Origin: Tsukamurella ocularis
GTDB lineage: Bacteria > Actinomycetota > Actinomycetes > Mycobacteriales > Mycobacteriaceae
NCBI RefSeq assembly: GCF_024807615.1
Contig: NZ_JANUCJ010000001.1
Span: 620,001-684,000 of the forward strand
Reading direction: 5' to 3'
Length of the DNA: 64,000 nucleotides
The notes below the pieces were generated by a model. The model was given only the letters and a program-made list of their open reading frames with translations, had not been told where the DNA came from and made no database searches. Shown here piece by piece: positions 19,800 to 28,555 of the stretch. A program made the translations under genes and the position numbers. The stretch's first letter is position 1. The number at the start of each line of letters is the position of its first letter.

Positions 19800-20294
19800 G
19801 TGAGCTTGGACAGCACACCCACCGGCGGGACCCCGCGGACGCTCTCCGCGATCCCGCTCACCGATCCCAACGTGACCGCCTCCGGCGATCCGACGATCGG
19901 CAGTCTCGTCCGTGACGCCTCGACGCAGGTCTCCTCGCTGGTCCGCGCCGAGGTCGAGCTCGCCAAGGCCGAGACCATGCGGGACGTCAAGAAGGCGGCC
20001 ACCGGCTCGGCTTTCTTCGCCATCGCGGGCGTCGTGGCCCTGTACTCGTCGTTCTTCTTCTTCTTCTTCCTCACCTGGCTGCTCAACGTGTGGCTGCCGA
20101 TGTGGGCCGCGTCGCTCATCGTCTTCATCCTCATGTTGCTCGTGGCCGGTGCCGCGGCGTTCCTCGGCTACCTCAAGGTCAAGCGCATCAAGGGCCCGCA
20201 GAAGACGATCGCCTCGCTCAAGGAGTCGCAGTCCCTGCTCTCCGCCGGAGAGCGCGAGGCGGCGGGCGCACCGTCGACCGTCGCGCGACGCTAA
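19800..20294 (+). CDS. Phage-holin-like (superfamily III) membrane protein, Rv3669-type
   Basis: 164 residues starting at a GTG with a GAGGAGG ribosome binding site. The N-terminal 60 residues are soluble (TIGSLVRDASTQVSSLVRAE). They are followed by two membrane helices with a Phe-rich core (SSFFFFFFLTWLL) and a second helix near 115-135, then a basic tail. This matches DUF1469/holin-X small membrane proteins found upstream of the EphE-type hydrolase in mycobacteria. The function is not established. Confidence 0.78.
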   Translation: MSLDSTPTGGTPRTLSAIPLTDPNVTASGDPTIGSLVRDASTQVSSLVRAEVELAKAETMRDVKKAATGSAFFAIAGVVALYSSFFFFFFLTWLLNVWLPMWAASLIVFILMLLVAGAAAFLGYLKVKRIKGPQKTIASLKESQSLLSAGEREAAGAPSTVARR

Positions 20295-20318
20295 GGGCAC
20301 GACCCTGAGGCACCACCG

Positions 20319-21284
20319 GTGACCACTCCCGATCCATCGAGCGTCCGGTTCCCCGGCCCGTGGGAGCACCTCGACGTGCGCGCCAACGGCATCCGGCTGC
20401 ACGCCGTCGAGTACCGGCCCGAGGGCACCGAACCCGTCCAGGACCGACAGCTCGTGGTGCTGATGCACGGATTCGGCGGCTTTTGGTGGAGCTGGCGGCA
20501 CGTGCTGCCGCAGCTGCACGACGCCGGCTACCGGGCCGTCGCCTTCGACCTGCGCGGCTACGGAGACAGCGACAAGCCGCCGCGCGGCTACGACGGCTGG
20601 ACCCTCTCCGGCGACGTCGCCGGGCTCGTTCGGGCGCTCGGCCACACGTCGGCGGCGCTCGTCGGGCACGGCGAGGGCGGCCTCGGCTGCTGGGCCACCG
20701 CCACCCTGCACCCGCGGGTGGTCTCCGCGATCGCGGTCATCTCGTCCCCGCACCCGATCGCGCTCAAGCGCTCCGCGCTGCGCAACAAGGAGCAGCGCTC
20801 GGCGATGCTCGGACCCATCACCTTCGCGCAGCTTCCCCGCGTCGCGGAGGACCGCATGGTCCGGGACGACGGTGCCGAGATCGGCGCCGTGTACGCCGCC
20901 CGCAGCGGCGCGACCTGGCGGCGCAGCGCCGACTACGCCGACGCCCTCCCGCGCTACCGCAACGCCATCCAGATCCCCGGCACAGCGCACAGCGCCCTCG
21001 AGTACGCCCGCTGGGCGTGGCGCAGCCAGTTCCGCCCCGACGGGGCGCGGTTCCTCAGCAGCATGAACCAGCGGCTGCACATCCCGGTGCTCGCCTTCCG
21101 CGGCGAGGTCGACCCGTATGTGCTGCCGCAGCCCGTCTACTCCAGCCACGACTGGGCGACCGACTACCGCGTCCGCGCCGTCGAGAACGCCGGGCACTAC
21201 GCGCACGAAGAGGCTCCCGGCACCGTCGGGCCGCAACTCGTGGACTTCCTGGCGGGCCTGCCCGGGCCCCGCCTGCTCACCTGA
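20319..21284 (+). CDS. Alpha/beta hydrolase, EphE-like, lacking a standard nucleophile
   Basis: 321 residues of the alpha/beta hydrolase fold. The oxyanion region is HGFGGFWWSW and the acid and His regions near the C-terminus are present (RGEVDPYVL; NAGHYAHEE). The nucleophile elbow reads LVGHGEGGLG, so the position taken by Ser, Asp or Cys in active members is a glycine. The Rv3670 ortholog is called epoxide hydrolase EphE, but here classical covalent catalysis is doubtful. It lies 24 bases after the holin-like gene on the same strand. Confidence 0.82.
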   Translation: MTTPDPSSVRFPGPWEHLDVRANGIRLHAVEYRPEGTEPVQDRQLVVLMHGFGGFWWSWRHVLPQLHDAGYRAVAFDLRGYGDSDKPPRGYDGWTLSGDVAGLVRALGHTSAALVGHGEGGLGCWATATLHPRVVSAIAVISSPHPIALKRSALRNKEQRSAMLGPITFAQLPRVAEDRMVRDDGAEIGAVYAARSGATWRRSADYADALPRYRNAIQIPGTAHSALEYARWAWRSQFRPDGARFLSSMNQRLHIPVLAFRGEVDPYVLPQPVYSSHDWATDYRVRAVENAGHYAHEEAPGTVGPQLVDFLAGLPGPRLLT

Positions 21285-21330
21285 CCTCTTCGCGCCCGAC
21301 GGTGCCGCCGGCAGGGCGGCGCGACGCGGC

Positions 21331-22530
21331 CTACCGGTTGACGCAGGCCCCCGTCGAGACGCCTGCGGTGGCGGTGGCGCCCGATTGCAGCGCCGGCTCG
21401 ACCTGCTTGGCGGTGAGGGCGAAGGCGGTGTCGGCGTCGTCGACGGCCACGCCGAAGATCACTCCCACCACGTTGCCCTCGCGGTCGAAGACAGGGCCGC
21501 CCGAGTTGCCGGGCCGCACCTGGCCGCGGAGCAGGTAGACGTCGCGGCGGACCTGCGCGTCGCGGTAGATGTTGCGGCCTTCGAGGGTCTGCTGGCTGCG
21601 CACCCGCGACGACGACAGCGTCAGCGGCCCACCGCCGGGGTAGCCGAGCACGAAGCCGGGATCGCCGGGCTTGGCGCCGTTGAAGACGATCCGCAGCGGC
21701 TTCGCCTGCAGGCCCGGCACGTTCAGCACCGCGACGTCGGTCTGCGCGTCGAAGTAGACGACCTGCGCGCTGTACTTCTTGGTTCCGTCGACGGTGACCT
21801 GCACGCTGCGGGTGCCCGCGACCACGTGCGCGTTGGTGACCACCCTGCCCGGCGCCGCCACGAATCCCGAGCCCTCGAGGGCGCGGCTGCACGACGGCGC
21901 CTGGCCGTCGACGCGCACCACGGACGGACGGACGCGCTGCACCACCGGGTCGGTGAAGTCGACGCGGTCGGGCGTCTCGACGCTGACGACCGGGGTGTTC
22001 ACGAACGGGCCGAGCGCCTGCGGTAAACCGGAATCGTCGATGATCGCGGAGAACTTCTGCGGTAGGCCGTCAGCACCGACCACCTTCGAGAAGTCGTTGA
22101 CGGCGCCGAGCACCACCGAGCCGTTGACGGAGCGGGAGACCTGCGGCGCGGCCGCCGAGGTGAGCGGGATCGCCACCAGCCAGGCCGCGACGAGCAGCGC
22201 GCCGACCTGTACGACGGCGCCGACGCCGGAGTCCACGGTCCGCAGCCCGGTGCTGCGGATCGAGCTGCGCACCGCGCGCCCCAGCACCATGCCGGACAGC
22301 TCGCCGATGATCACCAGGCCGGCCAGCAGGCCCACGCCGAGGAGGACCCGGCCCTTGGCGTCGTCGACCGAGTCGAGGACGTGCGGGGCGAGCAGGACGC
22401 CGGCGGCGGCGCCGAGCACCACGCCGATGAAGGCGAGCACGGACGCGGCGGCACCTTGCCGGTAGCCGGAGATCGCAGCCAGGATCATGAGGACGACGAC
22501 GATCACGTCGACCCAGGTCGAACCGGTCAT
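21331..22530 (-). CDS. marP: Acid-resistance periplasmic serine protease MarP
   Basis: 399 residues, close to the 397 of Rv3671c. The N-terminal CvpA/colicin-V-like region has four membrane helices (about residues 5-130), followed by a linker and a trypsin-like domain. Catalytic residues are visible: His in VVTNAHVVAG, Asp in FDAQTDVAVL and Ser in VRPGNSGGPVF. Two cysteines in the protease domain may form the redox disulfide described for MarP. In mycobacteria it keeps the cytoplasm neutral in acid. The ATG overlaps the Nudix gene stop. Confidence 0.92.
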   Translation of the reverse strand: MTGSTWVDVIVVVLMILAAISGYRQGAAASVLAFIGVVLGAAAGVLLAPHVLDSVDDAKGRVLLGVGLLAGLVIIGELSGMVLGRAVRSSIRSTGLRTVDSGVGAVVQVGALLVAAWLVAIPLTSAAAPQVSRSVNGSVVLGAVNDFSKVVGADGLPQKFSAIIDDSGLPQALGPFVNTPVVSVETPDRVDFTDPVVQRVRPSVVRVDGQAPSCSRALEGSGFVAAPGRVVTNAHVVAGTRSVQVTVDGTKKYSAQVVYFDAQTDVAVLNVPGLQAKPLRIVFNGAKPGDPGFVLGYPGGGPLTLSSSRVRSQQTLEGRNIYRDAQVRRDVYLLRGQVRPGNSGGPVFDREGNVVGVIFGVAVDDADTAFALTAKQVEPALQSGATATAGVSTGACVNR

Positions 22531-23237
22531 CGAGCGCTCTCCTGCCAGGTCTGGGCGCGGGCGGCCGCGGCGCGCACCTCGTCGGTGAGCGGCCGCACGT
22601 CCTCGGTGTCCCAGGGCTGCTCCCAGCCCGCGGCGCCGATCAGCGCGTTCACGAGGCCGCCGGTGAAGCCCCACACCAGCATCGGGCCGGCCGCGAAGGC
22701 CGGGCCGCGGTAGAAGGACTTGCGCACCATGAACCTGTGCGCAGGGTCGATGAGCTCGGCCAGCGGTACCCGCCGCACCAGCGCCGTCTCGCCGGGGTCG
22801 ACCGCGCGGACCTCGGGCGGGCTCGCCGCGTATCCGATGACGGGGACCACGCGGAAGCCCGAGACGGGCACCTCGATCGGGTCCAGTTCGGCGACGATCT
22901 CGACCGAATCGGGGTCGAGGCCCGTCTCCTCCCACGCCTCGCGCAGCGCGACGGCCACGTCGTCGGCGTCCTCGGGGTCGCGGGCGCCGCCGGGGAAGGC
23001 GACCTGCCCCGCGTGCTGCCGCATCGCGGAGGCGCGCTGGGTGAGCAACACCGTCGCGTCCCCGGGCGGCGTGGCGCCGGAAGCGCTCGGGTCACCGTCG
23101 AACAGGATGAGCACGGATGCGCGACGCGGGTTCCGCACGCGCTGCAGGGCGGCGACGGCGCCGCCGCGCTGCTCGATCTCGCCCGCGATCCCGCCGAGAT
23201 TCCCGAGCAGCGGGTCCAGCCACCGCGGCGCGCTCAC
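22527..23237 (-). CDS. Nudix hydrolase, CoA pyrophosphatase type
   Basis: 236 residues. The Nudix box lies near residues 85-107 and ends in REAWEETGL, preceded by the CoA-hydrolase signature QHAGQVAFPGG. The family cleaves CoA or its derivatives to phosphopantetheine and 3',5'-ADP. The GTG at 23237 was chosen because it overlaps the stop of the upstream thioredoxin-like gene by four bases; longer starts would be embedded in that gene. Ortholog position is Rv3672c. Confidence 0.88.
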   Translation of the reverse strand: MSAPRWLDPLLGNLGGIAGEIEQRGGAVAALQRVRNPRRASVLILFDGDPSASGATPPGDATVLLTQRASAMRQHAGQVAFPGGARDPEDADDVAVALREAWEETGLDPDSVEIVAELDPIEVPVSGFRVVPVIGYAASPPEVRAVDPGETALVRRVPLAELIDPAHRFMVRKSFYRGPAFAAGPMLVWGFTGGLVNALIGAAGWEQPWDTEDVRPLTDEVRAAAARAQTWQESAR

Positions 23238-23926
23238 AGGGTCACCCCGAGCTCGGTCCGCAACAGGGCGGACACCTCGTCGACGGATGTGAAGGGTTGG
23301 GCGTGCACACCGGCCACAGTGCCATCGGAACGCAACAGAACGGTCACGGGGTAGGCCCGCGGCGCGCCGAGGGCCGTCGCGACGACGCCCTGCGGATCCT
23401 GCACGGTGGGCAACGCGACCTTGAGCTCGGCCAGCAGGTCCAGGCCCGCGACCGCGTTGGGGTCGGCGTGCACGCCGAGCACCGTCAGCCGGTCGCCGGC
23501 ACGCGCCGCGACGTCGGCGAGCACGGGCAGCTCGACGCGGCACGGCCCGCACCACCAGGCCCAGACGTTGAGCAGGACCGGCTTGTTGCCCGGAACCGCC
23601 AGATCGACGGGGGCACCGTCGCCGAGGCAGGTGAGGTTCCTTCCGTTGAGTGCGGTCGCACCGATGCCCGCGGGACAGGGCGGCAGGGCCGCCCGGGTCC
23701 GCGCGTCCGCCAGCTGGCCGGGACTCGCACTGGTCGACGGTGCTGCCGCCGGCGTGGTCGGGGCCGCGGCACCGTCGTTCCCGCGTGGCCAGATGGCCAC
23801 AGCCAGGGCGACGGCGACGATCCCGCAGACGATGAGCCAGCGCACGCCTGCGGGGATGCGGCTCCGCTCGCCCGGCAGCAGGGGCGCGGGCTCACGCCCG
23901 GCGTCGGGCTTCTCAGGCTCGGTCAC
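23234..23926 (-). CDS. Membrane-anchored thioredoxin-like protein (TlpA/ResA family)
   Basis: 230 residues. A cytoplasmic N-terminus of about 28 residues is followed by a membrane helix ([19 protein letters not shown]) and an extracytoplasmic Thr/Ala/Pro linker, then a thioredoxin fold with the active site [13 protein letters not shown]. The cis-Pro region reads AYPVTVLL. It is likely to exchange thiols in the cell envelope, possibly on MarP or cytochrome c-type clients. The GTG start overlaps the nth stop. Ortholog position is Rv3673c. Confidence 0.88.
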   Translation of the reverse strand: MTEPEKPDAGREPAPLLPGERSRIPAGVRWLIVCGIVAVALAVAIWPRGNDGAAAPTTPAAAPSTSASPGQLADARTRAALPPCPAGIGATALNGRNLTCLGDGAPVDLAVPGNKPVLLNVWAWWCGPCRVELPVLADVAARAGDRLTVLGVHADPNAVAGLDLLAELKVALPTVQDPQGVVATALGAPRAYPVTVLLRSDGTVAGVHAQPFTSVDEVSALLRTELGVTL

Positions 23927-24693
23927 CGGGCGGCCTCCGGCTGGACGCGCCGGCGCCGCGGCGGGGGCGGCGCGATCTCGAGCAGGTGGTCGCGCTCCGG
24001 CCCCTTGACGAGGTCGGCGGCCTCGGCGGGGTCGATCGGCCCGGTCCCGAACGAGGGACAGTCCTTGGCGAGCACGCAGACGCCGCACGCGGGCTTGCGG
24101 GCGTGGCAGACGCGGCGGCCGTGGAAGATCACGCGGTGGCTCAGCAGGGTCCATTCCTTGCGTGGGATCAGCTCGCCGGCGGCGTGCTCGATCTTCACCG
24201 GGTCGTTCTCCTCCGTCCACTCCCAGCGGTGCACGAGCCGTGAGAAGTGCGTGTCGACGGTGATGCCGGGGACGTCGAAGGCGTTGCCGAGGATCACGTT
24301 GGCGGTCTTACGACCGAAGCCGGGCAACGTCACCAGCTCCTTCATGGTGCGCGGAACCTCGCCGTCGAAGCGGTCAACGAGGGCCTGGCCGAGCCCCATG
24401 ATCGACGTGGCCTTGTTGCGGTAGAAGCCCGTCGAGCGGATGTACTCCTCCAGCTCCGCTCGGTTCGCGCCGGCGTAGTCGGCGGCCGTCCGGTAGCGCG
24501 CGAACAGAGCCGGTGTGACTTGATTCACGCGCACGTCGGTGCACTGTGCGGACAGGATCGTGGCCACCGACAGCTCGAGCGGATCGGTGAAGTCGAGTTC
24601 GCAGTACACGTGGGGGAAAGCGGTGGCGAGTGTCCGATTCATCCGCCGGGCACGGCGCACCAGTCCGAGGTGGGTTTCCGGCTGCGGGGGCAT
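23923..24693 (-). CDS. nth: Endonuclease III
   Basis: 256 residues of the HhH-GPD family. The catalytic Lys lies in the hairpin [12 protein letters not shown], the catalytic Asp in [10 protein letters not shown], and the C-terminal [4Fe-4S] ligands follow C-x6-C-x2-C-x5-C ([17 protein letters not shown]). It removes oxidised pyrimidines and nicks abasic sites. It is the first gene of a four-gene unit (nth, thioredoxin-like, Nudix, marP) in which each start overlaps the preceding stop. Confidence 0.95.
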   Translation of the reverse strand: MPPQPETHLGLVRRARRMNRTLATAFPHVYCELDFTDPLELSVATILSAQCTDVRVNQVTPALFARYRTAADYAGANRAELEEYIRSTGFYRNKATSIMGLGQALVDRFDGEVPRTMKELVTLPGFGRKTANVILGNAFDVPGITVDTHFSRLVHRWEWTEENDPVKIEHAAGELIPRKEWTLLSHRVIFHGRRVCHARKPACGVCVLAKDCPSFGTGPIDPAEAADLVKGPERDHLLEIAPPPPRRRRVQPEAAR

Positions 24694-24768
24694 GGGAACC
24701 GATTCTAACGACGGCGACGTGGCTCGTTCGTTGCCGTATCGAGACCTTGGCTGTGTTTACTGTCCGGC

Positions 24769-24984
24769 ATGCAAGGATTGCTCGGGTTGCTGTTCCCGGT
24801 GGTACTGATGCTCTTCGCCCTGGCCATGGAGCGGATCGAGACGCGCGTGACGGCCGAGCCCGTCGCGCCTGCCGCCACCAGCGACGACGAGGCCCCCGAC
24901 GTCGAGACGCTGGCGCGGATCGGCCTTCCCAAGGCCGTGGACAGCCTCGACCTCGACGGTGGAGCGGAGCGCCGCGCCAGCTGA
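24769..24984 (+). CDS. Small membrane protein, Rv3675-type
   Basis: 71 residues. A single N-terminal hydrophobic helix (LLGLLFPVVLMLFALAM) is followed by an acidic cytosolic or periplasmic tail of about 45 residues. Codon use and position between nth and crp match the small membrane gene Rv3675 of mycobacteria, though this one is shorter. Function unknown. Confidence 0.68.
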   Translation: MQGLLGLLFPVVLMLFALAMERIETRVTAEPVAPAATSDDEAPDVETLARIGLPKAVDSLDLDGGAERRAS

Positions 24985-25077
24985 CCCGGAGGCGTACTGG
25001 GAGGGCCCGAGCGGCCCGAATGCGGAACGCCGGCGTGCCCTTCGATATGCGAACGGGTAACCTTTCCAGTAGCCGTC

Positions 25078-25093
25078 TGTGCGATTTCCCACA
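25078..25093 (+). promoter_or_regulatory. Crp-type site upstream of crp
   Basis: TGTGC-GATTTC-CCACA matches eight of ten informative positions of the Crp/GlxR consensus and is a perfect dyad in its outer five bases. It lies about 25 bases upstream of a plausible -10 (CATAAACT near 25110) and about 100 bases before the crp GTG, consistent with autoregulation. Confidence 0.5.
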
Positions 25094-25179
25094 TCCGCAC
25101 GGAACGCTGCATAAACTCACACTTCAGGTCGCGGCGATGTCCGCCTGCGACGGTCGTCGATCAAGGAACGAGGTACCCC

Positions 25180-25854
25180 GTGGACGAGGTCCTGGCGCGG
25201 GCCGGCATTTTTCAGGGTGTCGAGCCGGGCGCGGTCGATGCGCTCACCAAGGATCTGCACGAGGTCGACTACCCCCGTGGGCACGTCATCTTCAACGAGG
25301 GCGAGCCCGGTGACCGGCTGTACATCATCCTGTCCGGCAAGGTGAAGTTGGGCCGTCGCTCCCCTGACGGCCGCGAGAACCTGCTGTCGGTGATGGGCCC
25401 GTCGGACATGTTCGGTGAGATGTCGATCTTCGACCCGGGCCCCCGCACGTCGAGCGCGACCTGCATCACCGAGGTCCGCGCGATGACGATGGACCGCGAG
25501 GCCCTGCGCGCGTGGATCCGGGACCGGCCCGAGATCGCGGAGCAGCTGCTGCGCGTGCTGGCCCGCCGCCTGCGCCGCACCAACAACAACCTGGCCGATC
25601 TCATCTTCACCGACGTCCCCGGCCGCGTCGCTAAGCAGCTGCTGCAGCTCGCGCAGCGCTTCGGCACGCACGAGAACGGCGCACTGCGGGTGACGCACGA
25701 CCTCACGCAGGAGGAGATCGCGCAGCTCGTCGGCGCCTCCCGTGAGACCGTGAACAAGGCCCTGGCTGACTTCGCGCACCGCGGCTGGCTCCGCCTGGAG
25801 GGCAAGTCCGTGGTCATCACCGACTCCGAGCGTCTGGCACGCCGAGCCCGTTAG
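25180..25854 (+). CDS. crp: cAMP receptor-type transcriptional regulator Crp (GlxR family)
   Basis: 224 residues, the same length as Rv3676. The N-terminal cyclic-nucleotide domain has [18 protein letters not shown] and the phosphate-binding cassette [15 protein letters not shown]. The C-terminal HTH carries the recognition helix [13 protein letters not shown]. It binds TGTGA-N6-TCACA-like sites as a dimer and in this order controls carbon, respiration and stress genes. GTG start. A 195-base upstream region carries a Crp-type site. A perfect 19-base inverted repeat follows the gene. Confidence 0.95.
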   Translation: MDEVLARAGIFQGVEPGAVDALTKDLHEVDYPRGHVIFNEGEPGDRLYIILSGKVKLGRRSPDGRENLLSVMGPSDMFGEMSIFDPGPRTSSATCITEVRAMTMDREALRAWIRDRPEIAEQLLRVLARRLRRTNNNLADLIFTDVPGRVAKQLLQLAQRFGTHENGALRVTHDLTQEEIAQLVGASRETVNKALADFAHRGWLRLEGKSVVITDSERLARRAR

Positions 25855-25860
25855 TCCTGT

Positions 25861-25906
25861 ACGAGAAGAGCCTCCCCGAGACGACGATCGGGGAGGCTCT
25901 TCTCGT
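25861..25906. terminator. Bidirectional terminator between crp and the MBL gene
   Basis: ACGAGAAGAGCCTCCCCGA and its exact reverse complement are separated by eight bases. The dyad starts seven bases after the crp stop and ends eight bases before the convergent MBL stop, so it probably serves both. The second arm ends in CTTCTCGTT. Confidence 0.85.
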
Positions 25907-25913
25907 TCGACGG

Positions 25914-26753
25914 TCAGCCGTGCTCGGCGAGGTACTGCAGCTGGACCTTCACGGACATCTTCGCCGCGGGCCAGGCCTTCTTGTCGACGTCGCGGTAGAC
26001 GTGTTTGACGACCTTCATCGGCTTGGCGTCGGCGGCGCTCACGCCCATCGCCGTGAGCCCGTCGCGGACCTGCTGCAGCCGGTCCTGACGGTGCGCGGCG
26101 TACGCGGCGACCACGGGCGCCGCGTCGGGCAGGTCGGGGCCGTGGCCGGGCAGCAGGACACGGCCGGCGGCCACCGTCGACAGCGTCTTCAACGAGCCGA
26201 GGTAGTCGGCGAGGGTGCCGTCGCTCGCGTCGAGCACCGTCGTGCCGCGGCCCAGGATGGTGTCGCCCGAGACCAGTGCGCCGGGCTCGCCCCCGGCACC
26301 GTCGACCAGGAAGCTCAGCGAGTCGGCCGTGTGCCCCGGGGTGTGGAGCACCGTGATCCGCAGGCCCGCGACCTCGATGACTTCGCCGCCGGTGAGCGGC
26401 GTCGCGGTGTTGATGCAGTACGTCGGGGAGAAGGCGCGGATGGGGCTGCGGGTGAGCTCCTCCCAGCGCTTGAGGCCGCCGGTGTGGTCGGCATGGCGGT
26501 GCGTCACCAGGGTCAGGGCGACCGTGCCTGCCGCCTTGGCGACCCGCTTCAGGTGCTTCTTGTCGCCCTTGGGCCCGGGGTCGACGACGACGGCCTCCTC
26601 GCGGCCCGGCGCGCGCAGGATCCAGGTGTTGGTGCCCTCGAGCGTCATCACCGACGGGTTGTCGCAGAGCAGCACCGCCGCGTAAGGGGTGACCTGCCGT
26701 AGCTTCCCCGGCAGCGGGTGGCCCGGGTGGGAATCTGCCGGGTGCTCGGTCAT
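25914..26753 (-). CDS. MBL-fold metallohydrolase (Rv3677c-type)
   Basis: 279 residues. The metal-binding motif is THRHADHTGG near residue 105, with further ligands in LHTPGHTADS and LVSGDTILG and a late LLPGHGPD. The layout resembles LACTB2/beta-CASP-less MBL hydrolases with a C-terminal winged-helix segment, a group that includes an RNase. The substrate is not determinable. The ATG at 26753 overlaps the RidA stop (ATGA). Confidence 0.86.
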   Translation of the reverse strand: MTEHPADSHPGHPLPGKLRQVTPYAAVLLCDNPSVMTLEGTNTWILRAPGREEAVVVDPGPKGDKKHLKRVAKAAGTVALTLVTHRHADHTGGLKRWEELTRSPIRAFSPTYCINTATPLTGGEVIEVAGLRITVLHTPGHTADSLSFLVDGAGGEPGALVSGDTILGRGTTVLDASDGTLADYLGSLKTLSTVAAGRVLLPGHGPDLPDAAPVVAAYAAHRQDRLQQVRDGLTAMGVSAADAKPMKVVKHVYRDVDKKAWPAAKMSVKVQLQYLAEHG

Positions 26754-27214
26754 ACCTGGACCGTGAGCTCGACCTCGACGGGGGCGCCGAGCGGAAGCTC
26801 CGCGACGCCGACGGCCGACCGGACGTGCACGCCCGCGTCGCCGAAGACCTCGCCGAGCAGCAGCGACGCGCCGTTGAGAACTTGCGCCTGGTTGGAGAAC
26901 CCGGGCGCGGAGGCCACGTAGCCGGTGACCTTGACGATGCGCTTGACCGAGTCGATGCCCACGAGCGCATGGATCGCCGCGAGCGCGTTCAGCGCGCACT
27001 GCCGGGCCGCGAACTGCGCGTCCTCGAGGTGGACGATGCCCTCGCGGTTCTCGCTGACCTTGCCCTGCGCCACGAGCTCGCCGTCGCGCATCGGCAGCTG
27101 GCCGGAGGTGTAGACGAAGTCACCGACCTGCGTGGCCGGGACGTACGCGGCGAGCGGAGGCACCACGTCGGGCAGGACGATACCCAGTTCGGCGAGGCGC
27201 GCGGAGGCGGTCAC
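26750..27214 (-). CDS. RidA family protein
   Basis: 154 residues of the YjgF/YER057c/UK114 fold, as in Rv3678c. Recognisable elements are GDFVYTSGQLP and the C-terminal strand segment VRSAVGVAELPLGAPVEVEL. RidA members hydrolyse reactive enamine/imine intermediates released by PLP enzymes, although this subgroup is less well defined because the usual Arg is replaced in the pocket region. GTG start overlapping the stop of the DUF4177 gene. Confidence 0.88.
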   Translation of the reverse strand: MTASARLAELGIVLPDVVPPLAAYVPATQVGDFVYTSGQLPMRDGELVAQGKVSENREGIVHLEDAQFAARQCALNALAAIHALVGIDSVKRIVKVTGYVASAPGFSNQAQVLNGASLLLGEVFGDAGVHVRSAVGVAELPLGAPVEVELTVQV

Positions 27215-27375
27215 GACGTGGCCCGCTTCATGTACGCGACGTGCTGCTCCCCGGTCGGGCCGGGGAGCACGGTGACGAGCTCCCAGCCGTCGGAGCCCCA
27301 GGTGTCGAGGATCTGCTTGGTGGCGTGGGTCAACAGCGGGATGGTGGCGTACTCCCAGGTGGTCTTCTCGCTCAT
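27211..27375 (-). CDS. DUF4177 small protein (Rv3678A-type)
   Basis: A 54-residue gene, found by reading the minus strand. The protein starts MSEKTTWEYATIPLLTHATK and has the DUF4177 core DTWGSDGWELVTVLPG, ending in the basic YMKRATS. It opens the operon DUF4177-ridA-MBL, each gene overlapping the next by four bases. Conserved position with a small gene upstream of ridA in mycobacteria. Function unknown. Confidence 0.82.
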   Translation of the reverse strand: MSEKTTWEYATIPLLTHATKQILDTWGSDGWELVTVLPGPTGEQHVAYMKRATS

Positions 27376-27502
27376 GGCATCACCCTATCCACCGCGGGCG
27401 CGGCGCGACAGGCGCGATCCCGACGCCGCCGGAGAACGTGTTCTCGGTCGCATTGCCGGTGAAGGTTCACGTTAACGGCCCGGTCGTGTCCAGAGGTATG
27501 GA

Positions 27503-27508
27503 TATGCT
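27503..27508 (+). promoter_or_regulatory. -10 element of the paired ATPase operon
   Basis: TATGCT ends six bases before the GTG start at 27515 and no ribosome binding site is present, which predicts a leaderless message. Confidence 0.45.
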
Positions 27509-27514
27509 CCGAAC

Positions 27515-28555
27515 GTGGTGGTGAGTGAGGCGGACTCCGGCGGGGTCGCGCAGGACGCGGGGACGACCTGGCCGGAAGGGCTGCGGGAGTCCCGGCTGCA
27601 CTTCGTGTCCGGCAAGGGCGGCACCGGCAAATCGACGGTGGCCGCGGCGCTGGCCCTGGCCCTCGCCTCCGGCGGCAAGAAGGTCCTGCTCATCGAGGTG
27701 GAGGGTCGTGGCGGGATCGCCCCGACGTTCGAGGTGGGCGAGCTGCCCCCGACCGAGACTCGGATCGCGACGGCCGACGGCGGCGGGGAGATCCACGCGC
27801 TGTCCATGGATGTCGAGGCGACCTTCCTCGACTACCTCAAGACGAACTACGGCATGGGCCTCGCGGCTCGGGCGCTCAAATCGATCGGCGCCATCGAGTT
27901 CGCGACAACGCTCGCGCCGGGCCTCAAGGACATCCTCATCACCGGCAAGATCATGGAGTGCACCCAGCGCCGCGCGCGCGACGGCCGCTACACCTACGAC
28001 GCGATCGTGGTGGACGCCCCTCCCACGGGCCGGATCGGGAAGTTCCTCGACGTCACGCGGGCGATGAAGGAGATCGCGAAAGCAGGGCCGATCGCCGGCC
28101 AGGCCGACCGCGTGGTGCGCCTGCTGCACTCGCCCGACACCGTCGTGCACCTGGTGACGCTGCTCGAGTCGCTGCCGATCCAGGAGACCGCGGAGGCCGT
28201 CAAGGAGCTGCACGCGCTGGACCTCAAGGTCGGCGCCGTGATCGTGAACCGCTCGCTGCCGCCGTTGCTCTCCGACGCGGAGCTCGACGCCGCCGCCGAC
28301 GGGGCCGTGGACGGGCCGGCCGTGCGGGCCGCGCTCGACGGTGCCGGGCTGCCGCTCTCCGACGATGACCTGGCCGGCCTGCTCACCGAGACCATCCAGT
28401 TCGCGCGGACGGTGCGCGGGCAGGACGAGGCGCGTGCCGACCTGGACGCGATCGACGCTCCGGGCCGACTGGAGCTGCCGCTGCTCACCGGCGGCGTAGA
28501 CCTGAACGGCGTCCGCGAACTGTCGGGCGACCTGGTCGAGGCGGGGGTCCGATGA
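27515..28555 (+). CDS. ArsA/GET3-like ATPase, first of pair (Rv3679-type)
   Basis: 346 residues. The deviant Walker A motif [16 protein letters not shown] is near residue 35, and the switch region is [16 protein letters not shown]. Related to anion-transporting ATPase ArsA and the tail-anchored-protein factor GET3. In mycobacteria the Rv3679-Rv3680 pair forms a heteromeric ATPase linked to stress and glycerol metabolism. Its stop overlaps the start of the partner gene, supporting a fixed heterocomplex. No GET3-type Cys-x-x-Cys is seen here. Confidence 0.9.
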   Translation: MVVSEADSGGVAQDAGTTWPEGLRESRLHFVSGKGGTGKSTVAAALALALASGGKKVLLIEVEGRGGIAPTFEVGELPPTETRIATADGGGEIHALSMDVEATFLDYLKTNYGMGLAARALKSIGAIEFATTLAPGLKDILITGKIMECTQRRARDGRYTYDAIVVDAPPTGRIGKFLDVTRAMKEIAKAGPIAGQADRVVRLLHSPDTVVHLVTLLESLPIQETAEAVKELHALDLKVGAVIVNRSLPPLLSDAELDAAADGAVDGPAVRAALDGAGLPLSDDDLAGLLTETIQFARTVRGQDEARADLDAIDAPGRLELPLLTGGVDLNGVRELSGDLVEAGVR

